Part shown: piece by piece, positions 41,614-50,345 of the stretch
Layout: each line of letters begins with the position of its first letter
How positions within the stretch are numbered: the first letter of the stretch is position 1
From: JAKFYM01 sp964416595
GTDB lineage: Bacteria > Bdellovibrionota > UBA1018 > CAIPTA01
NCBI GenBank assembly: GCA_964416595.1
Contig: CAYQES010000005.1
Span: forward strand, 62,001-126,000
Direction of reading: 5' to 3'
DNA: 64,000 nt
Notes under the pieces: model-generated
The model's input: the letters and a program-made list of their open reading frames with translations, nothing else
Told to the model about the DNA's origin: nothing
Databases searched by the model: none
Program-made: the position numbers and the translations under genes

Positions 41614-43416
41614 ATGAACCCTGTAAAAACTTACCAAGAATGGCGTGAAAACTACCGCGTCTTCCGTTTTTATTTCCGCAAATACCGAAAGTTCTATCTT
41701 TACGGCATTCTCTCTTTGGTAGTGGTGGACGGGCTGGAAGTACTGCCACCGCTACTCTTAAAAGCCGCCGTGGATGGAGTGACGGAAAAACCTTATGGCC
41801 CCGAATTGCAGCTACTATTAGTAAAAGTGGTGGTGGCGTATATGGCCATTGCTCTGGTGCAAGCGTGGATGCGCTATTTGTGGCGCAAATTCATCGTGCG
41901 CACTTCTATGTATGCTTCCCATGATATGCGCCACGATCTGTTTGTGCATTTGAGTTCTATGTCTCCTGGTTTTTTTCAGAAAAAACGGGTGGGCGATTTG
42001 GTGAGTCTGGCTACCAACGATATCGAAGCCGTACGCTTTTCCTTGGGGCCAGGCGCGCTCCTGATTTTTGATTCGCTTTTTTATTTCTTAGCGATTCCAC
42101 CAATCATGTTTTGGATTTCACCGGAACTCACGCTCTTGGCTTTCCTTCCTCTATTCATTGTTCCTTTTTTTGTGCGCAGAATGGAAGGCTTAATCCAACA
42201 GCGGTTTCGAGAAGTGCAAGATCGTTTTTCTGATCTCGCCTCCCGCTGCCAAGAAGCTTTGGGCGGTGTGCGGATTGTAAAAGGCTCAGCCCTTGAACCC
42301 TTTAAAGAAAGGGAATTTGCGGCCCTTGGAATCGGTTACCAAGAGGCGAGCCTACGCTCAGCCCGCACCCAAGCCACTTTGACCACCGGCCTAGAAACAA
42401 CTCTTTCTCTTTCTACTACTCTCCTTTTTCTTGTGGGAGGCATGTTTGTGATCGGGGAAAAAATTTCCCTCGGTGTATTTGTGGCTTTCCAGCGCTATAT
42501 CGGAAAAATGGCCTGGCCCATGGAAAGCTTGGGGTTGGCAGCAAATATTTTCCAACGGAGCTTGGCTTCGCAAAAACGGGTGGATGAAGTGATGCTTCGT
42601 GAAGCGGGCGTGCTAGATCCCAAAACCAATCGTAAGCTCGAAAAAAATGTGCCCTCGATTGTGGTAAAAAATCTTAGCTTCACTTATCCCGGCGCACCTC
42701 GCCCAGCCTTAGAAAATATTTCTTTTGAACTGCCCGCGGGTAAACGGGTGGGAATCGCGGGCGGTGTGGGTTCAGGAAAATCCACCCTCCTTTCTTGTTT
42801 GGCCCGCTTACAGCCCATTCCCGCCGGCACCATTTCTTTTAATGGCATGGACGCCACGGAAATCCCTTTCACAGAAATTCGTCGTCGCTTGGCATTTGTT
42901 CCCCAGGAATCCTTCCTTTTTTCTCGCAGCATTGCCGATAATATTCTCTATGGTAGCGAAGATTTTTTAGAAACAGATCTGCATAAGCGTGAACAAGTGG
43001 CCGTTTCAGCCGCCTCTCTTGCCGCTGTGGACGACGATATCCAAAGGCTCCCGAAAAAATATGCCAGCGTATTGGGAGAAAGAGGATCCAATCTCTCCGG
43101 CGGCCAACGCCAACGGCTCACCATAGCCCGAGCTATTGCTCGCGCTCCCCAGGTAATGCTACTCGACGATTGCTTAAGCGCCGTGGATAGCGAGACAGAA
43201 AAAAAACTGCTGCACGGTTTGTGGAAGGCTTCGGAAGGCATCAGCTTGCTCGTGGCCTCACACCGCACTTCCTCTCTACTACAAATGGACTGGGTGATTT
43301 TATTAGAGCAAGGAAAAATCGTGGCCCAAGGCAAGCCTGAAGTACTCCGCAACCACCAAACCATGGTGGAGCTCACCCGGCAAGAACGCCTGAAAAATAT
43401 GGATCTGCTGCAATGA
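41614..43416 (+). CDS. ABC exporter subunit with degenerate catalytic residue
   Basis: Half-transporter of 600 aa with six transmembrane helices, then a nucleotide-binding domain: Walker A GGVGSGKSTLL, Q-loop FVPQESFLFS, signature NLSGGQRQRL and Walker B VMLLDDCLSAVD. The catalytic Glu after Walker B is Asp here, as in the MdlA/BmrC-like half of heterodimeric exporters. It is coupled by a four-base overlap to a second half-transporter with which it probably pairs. The exported substrate is unknown; lipids or drugs are usual. Confidence 0.9.
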   Translation: MNPVKTYQEWRENYRVFRFYFRKYRKFYLYGILSLVVVDGLEVLPPLLLKAAVDGVTEKPYGPELQLLLVKVVVAYMAIALVQAWMRYLWRKFIVRTSMYASHDMRHDLFVHLSSMSPGFFQKKRVGDLVSLATNDIEAVRFSLGPGALLIFDSLFYFLAIPPIMFWISPELTLLAFLPLFIVPFFVRRMEGLIQQRFREVQDRFSDLASRCQEALGGVRIVKGSALEPFKEREFAALGIGYQEASLRSARTQATLTTGLETTLSLSTTLLFLVGGMFVIGEKISLGVFVAFQRYIGKMAWPMESLGLAANIFQRSLASQKRVDEVMLREAGVLDPKTNRKLEKNVPSIVVKNLSFTYPGAPRPALENISFELPAGKRVGIAGGVGSGKSTLLSCLARLQPIPAGTISFNGMDATEIPFTEIRRRLAFVPQESFLFSRSIADNILYGSEDFLETDLHKREQVAVSAASLAAVDDDIQRLPKKYASVLGERGSNLSGGQRQRLTIARAIARAPQVMLLDDCLSAVDSETEKKLLHGLWKASEGISLLVASHRTSSLLQMDWVILLEQGKIVAQGKPEVLRNHQTMVELTRQERLKNMDLLQ

Positions 43417-45227
43417 CCCCCACAGAGCACGGTGAACATAGCCATATCGACGAGATTAGCGGTAAAACTTTTGATGAAAAAGTTGCCCGCAGGCTCTTGC
43501 CTTATTTACGGCCGCACACCGGGCCTGTTTTCTTAGCCGTGATTCTTGTGCTGATCTCTGCGGGCGTTTCTCTCTATACCCCAAAACTCTTGGGGCAAAT
43601 TGTAGATAAAGCGCTAATTCCCCGCAATTCCACGCTGCTCTACCAATTGGTGATTCTCTACGGATCCCTCGAAATCCTGCGGTTGTTCGCTGTGTATTTG
43701 CAAAGCTTCGGTTTGCAAAAAGTAGGGCAAAAAGTGATGCAAGCCATTCGCACAGATCTCTTTTCCCGCCTCTTACGAATGCCTGTGAAATTTTTTGATA
43801 GCAATCCCACGGGCCGCCTCGTAACCCGCGTAACTAACGACACAATGAACCTCTCGGAACTTTTCAGTGCCGGTTTTGTGATGCTGTTGAGCGATATTTT
43901 ACTCATCGTAGGCGTGATCGCCGCCATGTTGATGCTGCACTTTAAGCTTGGCTTATTAGTGATTTCCGTTTTCCCTCTCATGATTTTCACGATGATTTAT
44001 TTTTCTAATAAACTGCGTATTGCTTTTCGCCTTTCTCGAGAAGTGCTTTCCAAATTAAATGGTTTTTTTGCGGAAAGAATGGCCGGAATGCCGATCGTGC
44101 AGCTCATGGAACGGGAGCAGTTTGAACGTGAGAGTTACCACGCCCTTTCCTTGGAATATCGCAATCGGCAATTTAAGAGCGTATTTTTGTATTCGCTTTT
44201 TCATCCGGCCATCACTCTACTGGGTGGATTATCTGTGGCCATCGCCCTTTGGTATGGTCCGAATTTTATTCACCAGGGTGAAATCGCACTCGGAACTTTT
44301 GTTTCTTTCTTGGCGTATGCCCAAGTGCTTTACCAACCCGTGCGAAACATCACGGACCGCTACAACATTTTCCTGGCAGCCATGGCCAGCGCTGAACGAA
44401 TTTTTTCTCTACTCGATATGCCCCAAGAGGAAGGTTTGGATTTTTCCAGCGATGAACGCACTGGCCATGAAGAGGGTTTAGGAAATTTAGTTTTCGAAAA
44501 TGTTTCTTTCTCTTATCCCGTGGCGGATGAACCGAATCGGCCACCAGCTCTAGCAAATGTAAGCTTCCAAGTGCGCGAAAATGAAAGCGTGGCCATTGTG
44601 GGCCATACAGGTGCTGGCAAAACCACAATCACATCCCTCCTCTTTCGGTTCTATGAACCCAATGCTGGAAAAATTTATCTAGGCAATAGAGAACTACGTT
44701 CGATTCCGAAAAAAGAATTGCGGGAGCGCGTGGGATTTGTGCAGCAGGAGGTATTTCTTTTCTCGGGCTCGTTAAGGGAAAACTTGGCACTGCTGCGCCG
44801 AGGATTAAATGACGAAGAAATCCTAGCCGGCTGCCGCCACACGGGTTTTCATCGGGTGTTGGAGCGCTTACCGCAAGGCTTAGACACAGAACTGGATGAA
44901 CGGGGCTCTAATCTCAGCATGGGCGAGCGCCAAATCCTGGCTTTTACTCGCGTGTTTTTACAGCGGCCTGACATCCTCGTGCTCGATGAAGCCACTTCCA
45001 GTGTGGACCGAGAATCAGAAATCCTCTTGCACAATGCGGCCCGGGAACTCATGCGCGGACGCACTTCTTTAGTGATCGCTCACCGGCTCGAAACCGTGCG
45101 CCACGCCGATCGCATTCTCGTGTTTGAGCGAGGGCGGTTGGTGGAAACGGGTAACCATGAAAGTTTAGTTCTACAAAACGGCGCCTATGCTCATTTCGTG
45201 CGTATGCAGGAAGCCAACGCCACCTAA
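43413..45227 (+). CDS. ABC exporter subunit with canonical Walker B and altered signature
   Basis: Half-transporter of 604 aa: six transmembrane helices (from about residue 35), then Walker A GHTGAGKTTI, Q-loop FVQQEVFLFSG, signature NLSMGERQIL (instead of LSGGQ) and Walker B ILVLDEATSSVD with the catalytic Glu. The altered signature would face the degenerate Walker site of the upstream subunit, so the pair should have one active and one degenerate ATP site. This fits an MdlB/BmrD-like heterodimeric exporter. Confidence 0.9.
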   Translation: MTPTEHGEHSHIDEISGKTFDEKVARRLLPYLRPHTGPVFLAVILVLISAGVSLYTPKLLGQIVDKALIPRNSTLLYQLVILYGSLEILRLFAVYLQSFGLQKVGQKVMQAIRTDLFSRLLRMPVKFFDSNPTGRLVTRVTNDTMNLSELFSAGFVMLLSDILLIVGVIAAMLMLHFKLGLLVISVFPLMIFTMIYFSNKLRIAFRLSREVLSKLNGFFAERMAGMPIVQLMEREQFERESYHALSLEYRNRQFKSVFLYSLFHPAITLLGGLSVAIALWYGPNFIHQGEIALGTFVSFLAYAQVLYQPVRNITDRYNIFLAAMASAERIFSLLDMPQEEGLDFSSDERTGHEEGLGNLVFENVSFSYPVADEPNRPPALANVSFQVRENESVAIVGHTGAGKTTITSLLFRFYEPNAGKIYLGNRELRSIPKKELRERVGFVQQEVFLFSGSLRENLALLRRGLNDEEILAGCRHTGFHRVLERLPQGLDTELDERGSNLSMGERQILAFTRVFLQRPDILVLDEATSSVDRESEILLHNAARELMRGRTSLVIAHRLETVRHADRILVFERGRLVETGNHESLVLQNGAYAHFVRMQEANAT

Positions 45228-45312
45228 AAACCACAGCCCCTCTCCCGCCATGCACCTAACCATTTAATTTAGTGGATGAATGACACGCTGTAACTGGCGT
45301 GAAGATATACGC

Positions 45313-46377
45313 TTATCCTTCGCGGTAACTTATAACCGGCACCCACAACACATCCTCGATCTGCTCCGCACCCGTGAGCAGCATCACCAAACGATCCACT
45401 CCGAGAGCAATGCCTGCGCTCTCGGGCATGCCTTCCTTCAAGGCAGCGAGAAAATCCTCGTCGATCGGATAGCGCTCGCCGTAGAGTTTTTCTTTTTTGT
45501 CCATATCCGCTTCGAACCGGCGGCGTTGCACTTCAGGATCCGTGAGCTCCCCAAAGGCATTGGCCAGCTCCAAGCCACAAACATATAATTCAAAGCGCTC
45601 GGCTAGATGCTCGGCTCCGGGCTTAGGCCGGGAAAGGGCCGCGAGGGAAATAGGATAGTCATAAAGAATCGTGGGGCGACCAAAACCCAAATGGGGTTCA
45701 ATTTTCTCGAGGGACACACGGAAGAATAAATCCTCCCAGCTATCGTCGCTGGCGGTGTGGATGCCGAGCCGTTGGCACTCTTCTTTTAGTTTAGTGGGAG
45801 AAGGATGTAGCGGATTATCGATGGTGGCCAGGAGATCGATCTTCGCGTACTTAACAAACGCATCCTGCACGTTAAGTCGCTCGAACGGCTGGAAAGGATC
45901 GGCTGTTTCACCCTTCCAGGTAAGCCTCGTGGCCTTTACCGCCCTCGCACACGCTCCCAGGAGATTTTCGCAGTCCTTCATGATTTCCGTGTAACTCGCA
46001 CCCGCCCGATACCACTCCAACATACAGAATTCCGGGTGGTGAGTGTGGGATCGCTCCCGGTTCCGGTACACTTGGGCCAATTGAAAGATCCGCTCCATAC
46101 CCCCTACCAGGAGCTTCTTCATGGCAAATTCCGGGGACGTGTGGAGGTAAAGCTTTAAGTGCCTACCCCCCACCGGATCGATTAAGTTGGTTGCAAACGC
46201 TTGCAGGTGGGGCTCTAAACCCGGGGAAATTTGCAGAGCGGGAGTTTGCACTTCATTAAAATCTTCTGTGTAAAAATAAGACCTTAGGGCCCGTAAGGCC
46301 AGGTCGCGCTGCTCGAGAAACGCCCGCTTCTTCGCCAAGCTTTGTTTACGGGATAGTTGACCTTTGCAATTTTCCAT
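45313..46377 (-). CDS. epmA: elongation factor P--(R)-beta-lysine ligase EpmA (PoxA/GenX)
   Basis: Class II lysyl-tRNA-synthetase paralogue without the anticodon-binding domain. Motif 1-like FYTEDFNEVQTPAL, motif 2 ERIFQLAQVYRNRERSHTHHPEFCMLEWY and motif 3 GIALGVDRLVMLLTG are complete. The 354-aa length fits EpmA rather than LysS. It attaches beta-lysine to EF-P in enterobacteria; EpmB and EF-P are not in the window, so the modification here is inferred. Confidence 0.88.
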   Translation of the reverse strand: MENCKGQLSRKQSLAKKRAFLEQRDLALRALRSYFYTEDFNEVQTPALQISPGLEPHLQAFATNLIDPVGGRHLKLYLHTSPEFAMKKLLVGGMERIFQLAQVYRNRERSHTHHPEFCMLEWYRAGASYTEIMKDCENLLGACARAVKATRLTWKGETADPFQPFERLNVQDAFVKYAKIDLLATIDNPLHPSPTKLKEECQRLGIHTASDDSWEDLFFRVSLEKIEPHLGFGRPTILYDYPISLAALSRPKPGAEHLAERFELYVCGLELANAFGELTDPEVQRRRFEADMDKKEKLYGERYPIDEDFLAALKEGMPESAGIALGVDRLVMLLTGAEQIEDVLWVPVISYREG

Positions 46378-46452
46378 TCCATGACCTATAACACTGCCTC
46401 TTGCACCAAAGAAGAGTCCCGTGGGATAATGAAGGAGGCTTGAAGGTAGGTT

Positions 46453-46725
46453 ATGTTTATGCGTTGCGAAAGAAAAATTTTAGGATTCATGCTGGTAGGA
46501 TTGCTCAGTATCTCTGCCCAGGCCAGCGTTAGCGTTCAGACAGAAAGCGACGAAAGCCTAGCCGTACAAATAGCCCGCAGAGTGGCCGCCATGGAAAATA
46601 GCAAAGATTTACCTTCCCGGGCCGTATGGCTCACTAGCCGAGTAGCCAAAAACTCTAAGGCCTTAGCCCTACAAGCCAGCAAAGAGCAAAGCCGCAAAAA
46701 GCCCGCTAAAAAGTCCAAATTCTAA
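46453..46725 (+). CDS. small exported basic protein
   Basis: A 90-aa protein with a signal peptide (residues about 8-24, VGLLSISAQA cleavage region), then a Ser/Ala-rich helical part and a Lys-rich tail (EQSRKKPAKKSKF). No family is recognised. AGGAGG lies 14 bases before the ATG and AAGGTAGG is closer. The second in-frame ATG at 46459 is an alternative start. Confidence 0.6.
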   Translation: MFMRCERKILGFMLVGLLSISAQASVSVQTESDESLAVQIARRVAAMENSKDLPSRAVWLTSRVAKNSKALALQASKEQSRKKPAKKSKF

Positions 46726-46739
46726 GCATTTAATACGCC

Positions 46740-46763
46740 GCAACGTGGGGTGCCCCACGTTGC
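46740..46763. repeat. perfect 24-base palindrome
   Basis: GCAACGTGGGG / CCCCACGTTGC with a TG spacer, 15 bases past the small exported protein gene. No T run follows directly, but a pyrimidine-rich stretch lies 40 bases on. It may be a hairpin at the 3' end of the transcript or a dimeric protein-binding site. Confidence 0.7.
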
Positions 46764-46862
46764 TCAGCATTAAGTTGCTGATATTACTACACATTTAATT
46801 TACCCCCTTTTTTTCCTTATTTTATACTAAAAAAGTCAACTATTTAGACCGAAAAGCCATGT

Positions 46863-47933
46863 ATGAAATGGTTTTGGGTCTTTTTTTTACTCTCTCTGCC
46901 CGCAGAAGCGGCTCTCCTACAGGAGGCTTTCACGGCCCAAATCACCATCCAGCAACTGGAAGGGAAACTAAAAATCCTCTCGGCCCGCACGGACCTCACC
47001 CCCGAAGCACAAAAAAGAGAACAGCGAAAGCTCTCCGCAGATCTCACCGCCGCTCGCATTGCCCTCAACGATATTCTAGCGGCTTCCGCCGAAGACCCTT
47101 GGGAACAAACAATCCTCCAACGAATCGCCGCGAAAAAACCCGCCACAAACTCTTTGGATCCCGAAGCCTTAAAATTTCTCGAAACCAATCTTCCCGCCGG
47201 CAAATTACTCTCGGTGCTCGAATGGAATTTGATCCAAATATGGTTTGGCCGCACTACCCAGGAAGCGTATTTACGCCAGGCCTTCTCCATGGAAGAAGCG
47301 CCCACGGAACCGAAACTCGCTCTCCTCGAGAACGCAAAAATCATTTGGGTTCTAAACCCCTATCGTAAAATCTTACCCTCCAGTGATTCTCCCGAGGCCA
47401 AGGATGTGGCGGCCCTCAATAGCAAAATCGAAACTTTAGAAATTAGCGGCTTCCCTGAATTAGACGCCCAAGCCCAAGAACTACGCTTATTTTTACGTAA
47501 ATTTAATAATGCACCCTTAGTGCTTGTGAGTAGTGGCGAGGCCAGTGCCATGGTGAATAAGATGCTGGATCTTTACCCGGCCTTAAGAACCGAAAGCAAT
47601 GTACAACTCTGGCTGAATCTTAATGGCCGCCTCTTTGGCCAAACACCGCCCAAACCCACAGGGCGAAAACTCGCCTCGATTAGCTCAGCAAGCCCGGCCT
47701 CCGCAGCCGACACTTTCGAAGCCCAAACCCTCGCGGGCCTAAAACAATTACGACTCGAAACATTTGAACGCCCCACGCCCCTGGGCAAGGGTTTTCCGAT
47801 CATTAATGTGGTGGCGTGGGAAAAAAATAAAAGGCCCACTGAGAATTTAAGAGAATCCCTAATCGCGGAAGGCACCACCTGGGTGGTGCAAAAGGGGCCG
47901 GTGCTGCCTTATGTGAAGGTGTTGTTGAAGTAG
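46863..47933 (+). CDS. exported protein of unknown function
   Basis: A 356-aa protein with a signal peptide (residues 1-16, ending AEAAL). The first half is helical and charged (EGKLKILSARTDLTPEAQKREQRK...). The second half has alternating alpha/beta segments (NAPLVLVSSGEASAMVNKMLDLYPAL, VQLWLNLNGRLFGQ, FPIINVVAWEKN) that resemble a hydrolase-like fold without a clear catalytic triad. No family recognised. It stands alone, 137 bases downstream of the small exported protein gene. Confidence 0.6.
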   Translation: MKWFWVFFLLSLPAEAALLQEAFTAQITIQQLEGKLKILSARTDLTPEAQKREQRKLSADLTAARIALNDILAASAEDPWEQTILQRIAAKKPATNSLDPEALKFLETNLPAGKLLSVLEWNLIQIWFGRTTQEAYLRQAFSMEEAPTEPKLALLENAKIIWVLNPYRKILPSSDSPEAKDVAALNSKIETLEISGFPELDAQAQELRLFLRKFNNAPLVLVSSGEASAMVNKMLDLYPALRTESNVQLWLNLNGRLFGQTPPKPTGRKLASISSASPASAADTFEAQTLAGLKQLRLETFERPTPLGKGFPIINVVAWEKNKRPTENLRESLIAEGTTWVVQKGPVLPYVKVLLK

Positions 47934-47951
47934 TTAGTATTTTGAAGCAAT

Positions 47952-47982
47952 AAAAAAACCGGCTGATTATTCATCAAGCCGG
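47952..47982 (-). terminator. Rho-independent terminator
   Basis: On the minus strand a GC-rich hairpin (CCGGCTTGAT / ATCAGCCGG with one bulge) is followed by TTTTTTT. It ends the transcript of the small exported protein gene at 48,007-48,510; the plus strand lacks the T run. Confidence 0.88.
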
Positions 47983-48006
47983 CACATTCATCATGAAATA
48001 ATTCCG

Positions 48007-48510
48007 TTACGTTCCGGTAGTAGCACCAGATTTATCTTCGGATTTTTTATCCTGATATTTGATGTCGTAACGCTTAAGTTTTTTAGTCTTAACTTCCGCT
48101 GAAAGCGCTGATTCCAGTAATTTTTTTGTAATCCTTGCGGGGTTATTATAGCCATTTCGATTGCAAGAAAACTTGACCACCTGATTCTTTTTTTCATCTA
48201 GTAAAATCATAGAAGTTGGCGACGACTCGTCGGGCCATAGCTTGATTATTAATTCGCGATTCTTGCGTAGAAAAGCATCGCTCTCCGCCGGCACACTAAA
48301 CGCGATTAGTTCGCAATCATATTTCGCATTTTGAACATCAACAGAAAAAAACTTCGCTATATCTTTTCCTCCGGTTAAATCGGTATTTTTACCTACAAAG
48401 ATTTCCTCTTTAAACTTAATGGTTTCGTTATTATAAATGGGACCAGCGTCGTCGGCTGCCAGAGCGCTTCCTGTAAGCACAAGCAATAAAAATAAAAATA
48501 AATGCTTCAT
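48007..48510 (-). CDS. small exported protein of unknown function
   Basis: A 167-aa protein with a clear signal peptide (MKHLFLFLLLVLTGSALA) and a mature domain with two Cys (YDCELIAFSV, KFSCNRNGYN), possibly a disulfide. It ends in a charged, low-complexity tail (KKSEDKSGATTGT). ATG 48510 has GGAGGATT upstream. No family is recognised. AT-rich relative to neighbours, with its own terminator. Confidence 0.65.
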   Translation of the reverse strand: MKHLFLFLLLVLTGSALAADDAGPIYNNETIKFKEEIFVGKNTDLTGGKDIAKFFSVDVQNAKYDCELIAFSVPAESDAFLRKNRELIIKLWPDESSPTSMILLDEKKNQVVKFSCNRNGYNNPARITKKLLESALSAEVKTKKLKRYDIKYQDKKSEDKSGATTGT

Positions 48511-48616
48511 AAACAATCCTCCAAATGAATTAAAATTATCACCATCGGCCAGAGAACAATCAACCCGAACCTTGGTAATTAAAATATTTTGTTTAAAAAT
48601 AACACACGGAAGCGAC

Positions 48617-49330
48617 TTAAGGCCTCTTGTTTCCCCGCAAAAATTCTTCCGCCGCCCGTAAATCCTCAGGCGTGCCGAGATCCAAATAATAATCCTTGTA
48701 TAAAAATGCTCCGAGTTTTCCCGCTTCCGCCAACGGCTGCCACACTTTTTCCACCACAGAGAATGCCGCTTGCGCGGGGAACCGCACTTCTTTTCCCACG
48801 AGATAAAATCCCGGAAAATGGAAAAGCCCCTCTCCCTTACCAAAGCCCTTCACCCTTTCCCCCTCCACCTGCAAACCCGTATATTTTTTCCCGGCCTCCG
48901 CATGCTCCATCGCCACCAAAGTGATCTCCACACCCTCACCCGCCAACCTCCGGTGCGTGGCCACCAATGCGCCAAGATCCGGCACGGCCAACACATCCGC
49001 ATTGCACACAAGCGCCACATCATCTTTAGCAAACAACCAAGGAGCAGCCTTGGCCACCGCACCCCCGGAACCCAGGATCAAATCAGACTCATCCTGCAGC
49101 ACTAAAAACGGCTTTTTTCCCGCGCCATTCCAAGCCGCCACAAACTCCCGCATTTTTTCGGGCAAATAATGGATATTTATAATGGCTTCCTGCACGCCAC
49201 CGCGGGCCAGATGCTCCAGCACATATTCCACCATGGGGCGGCCGAGAACAGGCACCAAGGGCTTTGGCAAAGTATTTGTGAGGGGTCGTAAACGAGTGCC
49301 GAGGCCCGCGGCCATCACCAAAGCGCGCAT
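48617..49330 (-). CDS. murU: sugar-1-phosphate nucleotidyltransferase, MurU-like
   Basis: GT-A-fold nucleotidyltransferase. It has ALVMAAGLGTRLRPLTNTLPKPLVPVLGRPM, a glycine-rich LGSGGAVAKAAPWL and NADVLAVPDLGAL with the metal-binding Asp. Its 237-aa length fits MurNAc-1-phosphate uridylyltransferase MurU, which makes UDP-MurNAc in the anhydroMurNAc recycling route. The assignment rests on pairing with the AmgK-like kinase seven bases upstream. A mannose-1-P guanylyltransferase cannot be excluded. Confidence 0.8.
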   Translation of the reverse strand: MRALVMAAGLGTRLRPLTNTLPKPLVPVLGRPMVEYVLEHLARGGVQEAIINIHYLPEKMREFVAAWNGAGKKPFLVLQDESDLILGSGGAVAKAAPWLFAKDDVALVCNADVLAVPDLGALVATHRRLAGEGVEITLVAMEHAEAGKKYTGLQVEGERVKGFGKGEGLFHFPGFYLVGKEVRFPAQAAFSVVEKVWQPLAEAGKLGAFLYKDYYLDLGTPEDLRAAEEFLRGNKRP

Positions 49331-49337
49331 GCTTCTC

Positions 49338-50345
49338 CTAGAAGTAATAGTACTGGAACAAGAGCTTACGTAATTCTTTGTACTCAGGGAATTTTGCTAA
49401 ATTCCGGCGGATATTTTCAAACGTATTACCCACAAAGCGGATGTACATGGCATCAGATCTTTTTCCATAAAAAGAAGTGAAGCTGCCGATCGCTTTAAAG
49501 TTCCGCTGCACGCTCATGAGATCAAACATTTGTAAGAAATGTTTCGGCTCCTGGGGATCGGATTTTTTTACCAAAGAAAGATAGTAATCCACGAGATCGT
49601 ACACTTTCGTCTCCGCCAACTGATAGTACGAATCCCGCAAAATCGAAGCCAAATCATAGGCCCGTAGGCCCATGCGCGCATCCTGGAAATCGATGCACAC
49701 CATGCCGCCGCGTTCGGGGATCATGATGTTGCGGCTATGGTAATCCCGATGAGTAAATACGCGCGGCTCCGCGGCCAGACGGCGGCAAATATCCGTAAAA
49801 GCTTCCCGAATGGCGGCGAATTCTTTGGCAGGAATCTGGCGTTTTAAATAACTGCCAAATAAATGTTCCAAAGTGAAATCCACTTCCCACATGAGTTTTT
49901 CTTCGTCGAAAGCAAGGCCATACCCAGGCACCGGTTGTTTGCCGGCTGGCGCTTTGGTGAGGGTGTGAAAATCCGCCAGGAGCCGTAGCGACTCTTTAAA
50001 TAATTCCGTCTCGCCCTCATCCTCCGCCAGCAAATGGAGCATGGTGCGATCACCCAGATCTTCTAACAAAATTGCGCCATGAGCCCCGTCCACCGCCCGT
50101 AGCGCCGGCACGGGCACACCACATTTTTCTAAATGGGCCCGCACTAAAAGAAAATTATAGTGAGCGGGATCAAAAGCTTCCGTGAGCATCAACACATAAG
50201 AGTCATCTTTGTCTTGCACCCGATAGTAGGCGCGTAAAGATGCGTCCCCCGCTAATTTACGAATTCTTAGCGGGCCACTCTCAGAAAAACTTTGCTGCAG
50301 GATAAGTGTGCGTGCCTCTCGCAATGTGGATTCACTGTTTTTCAC
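49338..50345 (-). CDS. amgK: AmgK-like MurNAc/GlcNAc anomeric kinase (aminoglycoside phosphotransferase family)
   Basis: Kinase-fold phosphotransferase of the COG3178/APH group. The brace motif VFTHRDYHSRNIMI (catalytic Asp) and metal motif VCIDFQDARMGLRAYDLASIL match AmgK, which phosphorylates MurNAc at C1 so that MurU can uridylylate it. The start is GTG 50345 with AGGAG a few bases upstream and a GTGA overlap with the protease gene; the open frame continues inside that gene but is not coding. 335 aa. Confidence 0.82.
   Translation of the reverse strand: MKNSESTLREARTLILQQSFSESGPLRIRKLAGDASLRAYYRVQDKDDSYVLMLTEAFDPAHYNFLLVRAHLEKCGVPVPALRAVDGAHGAILLEDLGDRTMLHLLAEDEGETELFKESLRLLADFHTLTKAPAGKQPVPGYGLAFDEEKLMWEVDFTLEHLFGSYLKRQIPAKEFAAIREAFTDICRRLAAEPRVFTHRDYHSRNIMIPERGGMVCIDFQDARMGLRAYDLASILRDSYYQLAETKVYDLVDYYLSLVKKSDPQEPKHFLQMFDLMSVQRNFKAIGSFTSFYGKRSDAMYIRFVGNTFENIRRNLAKFPEYKELRKLLFQYYYF

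Noticed and set aside
42948..43445. 165-codon minus-strand open frame over the ABC transporter junction
   Set aside because: Shadow of the nucleotide-binding domain; Ser/Arg-rich composition typical of antisense frames.
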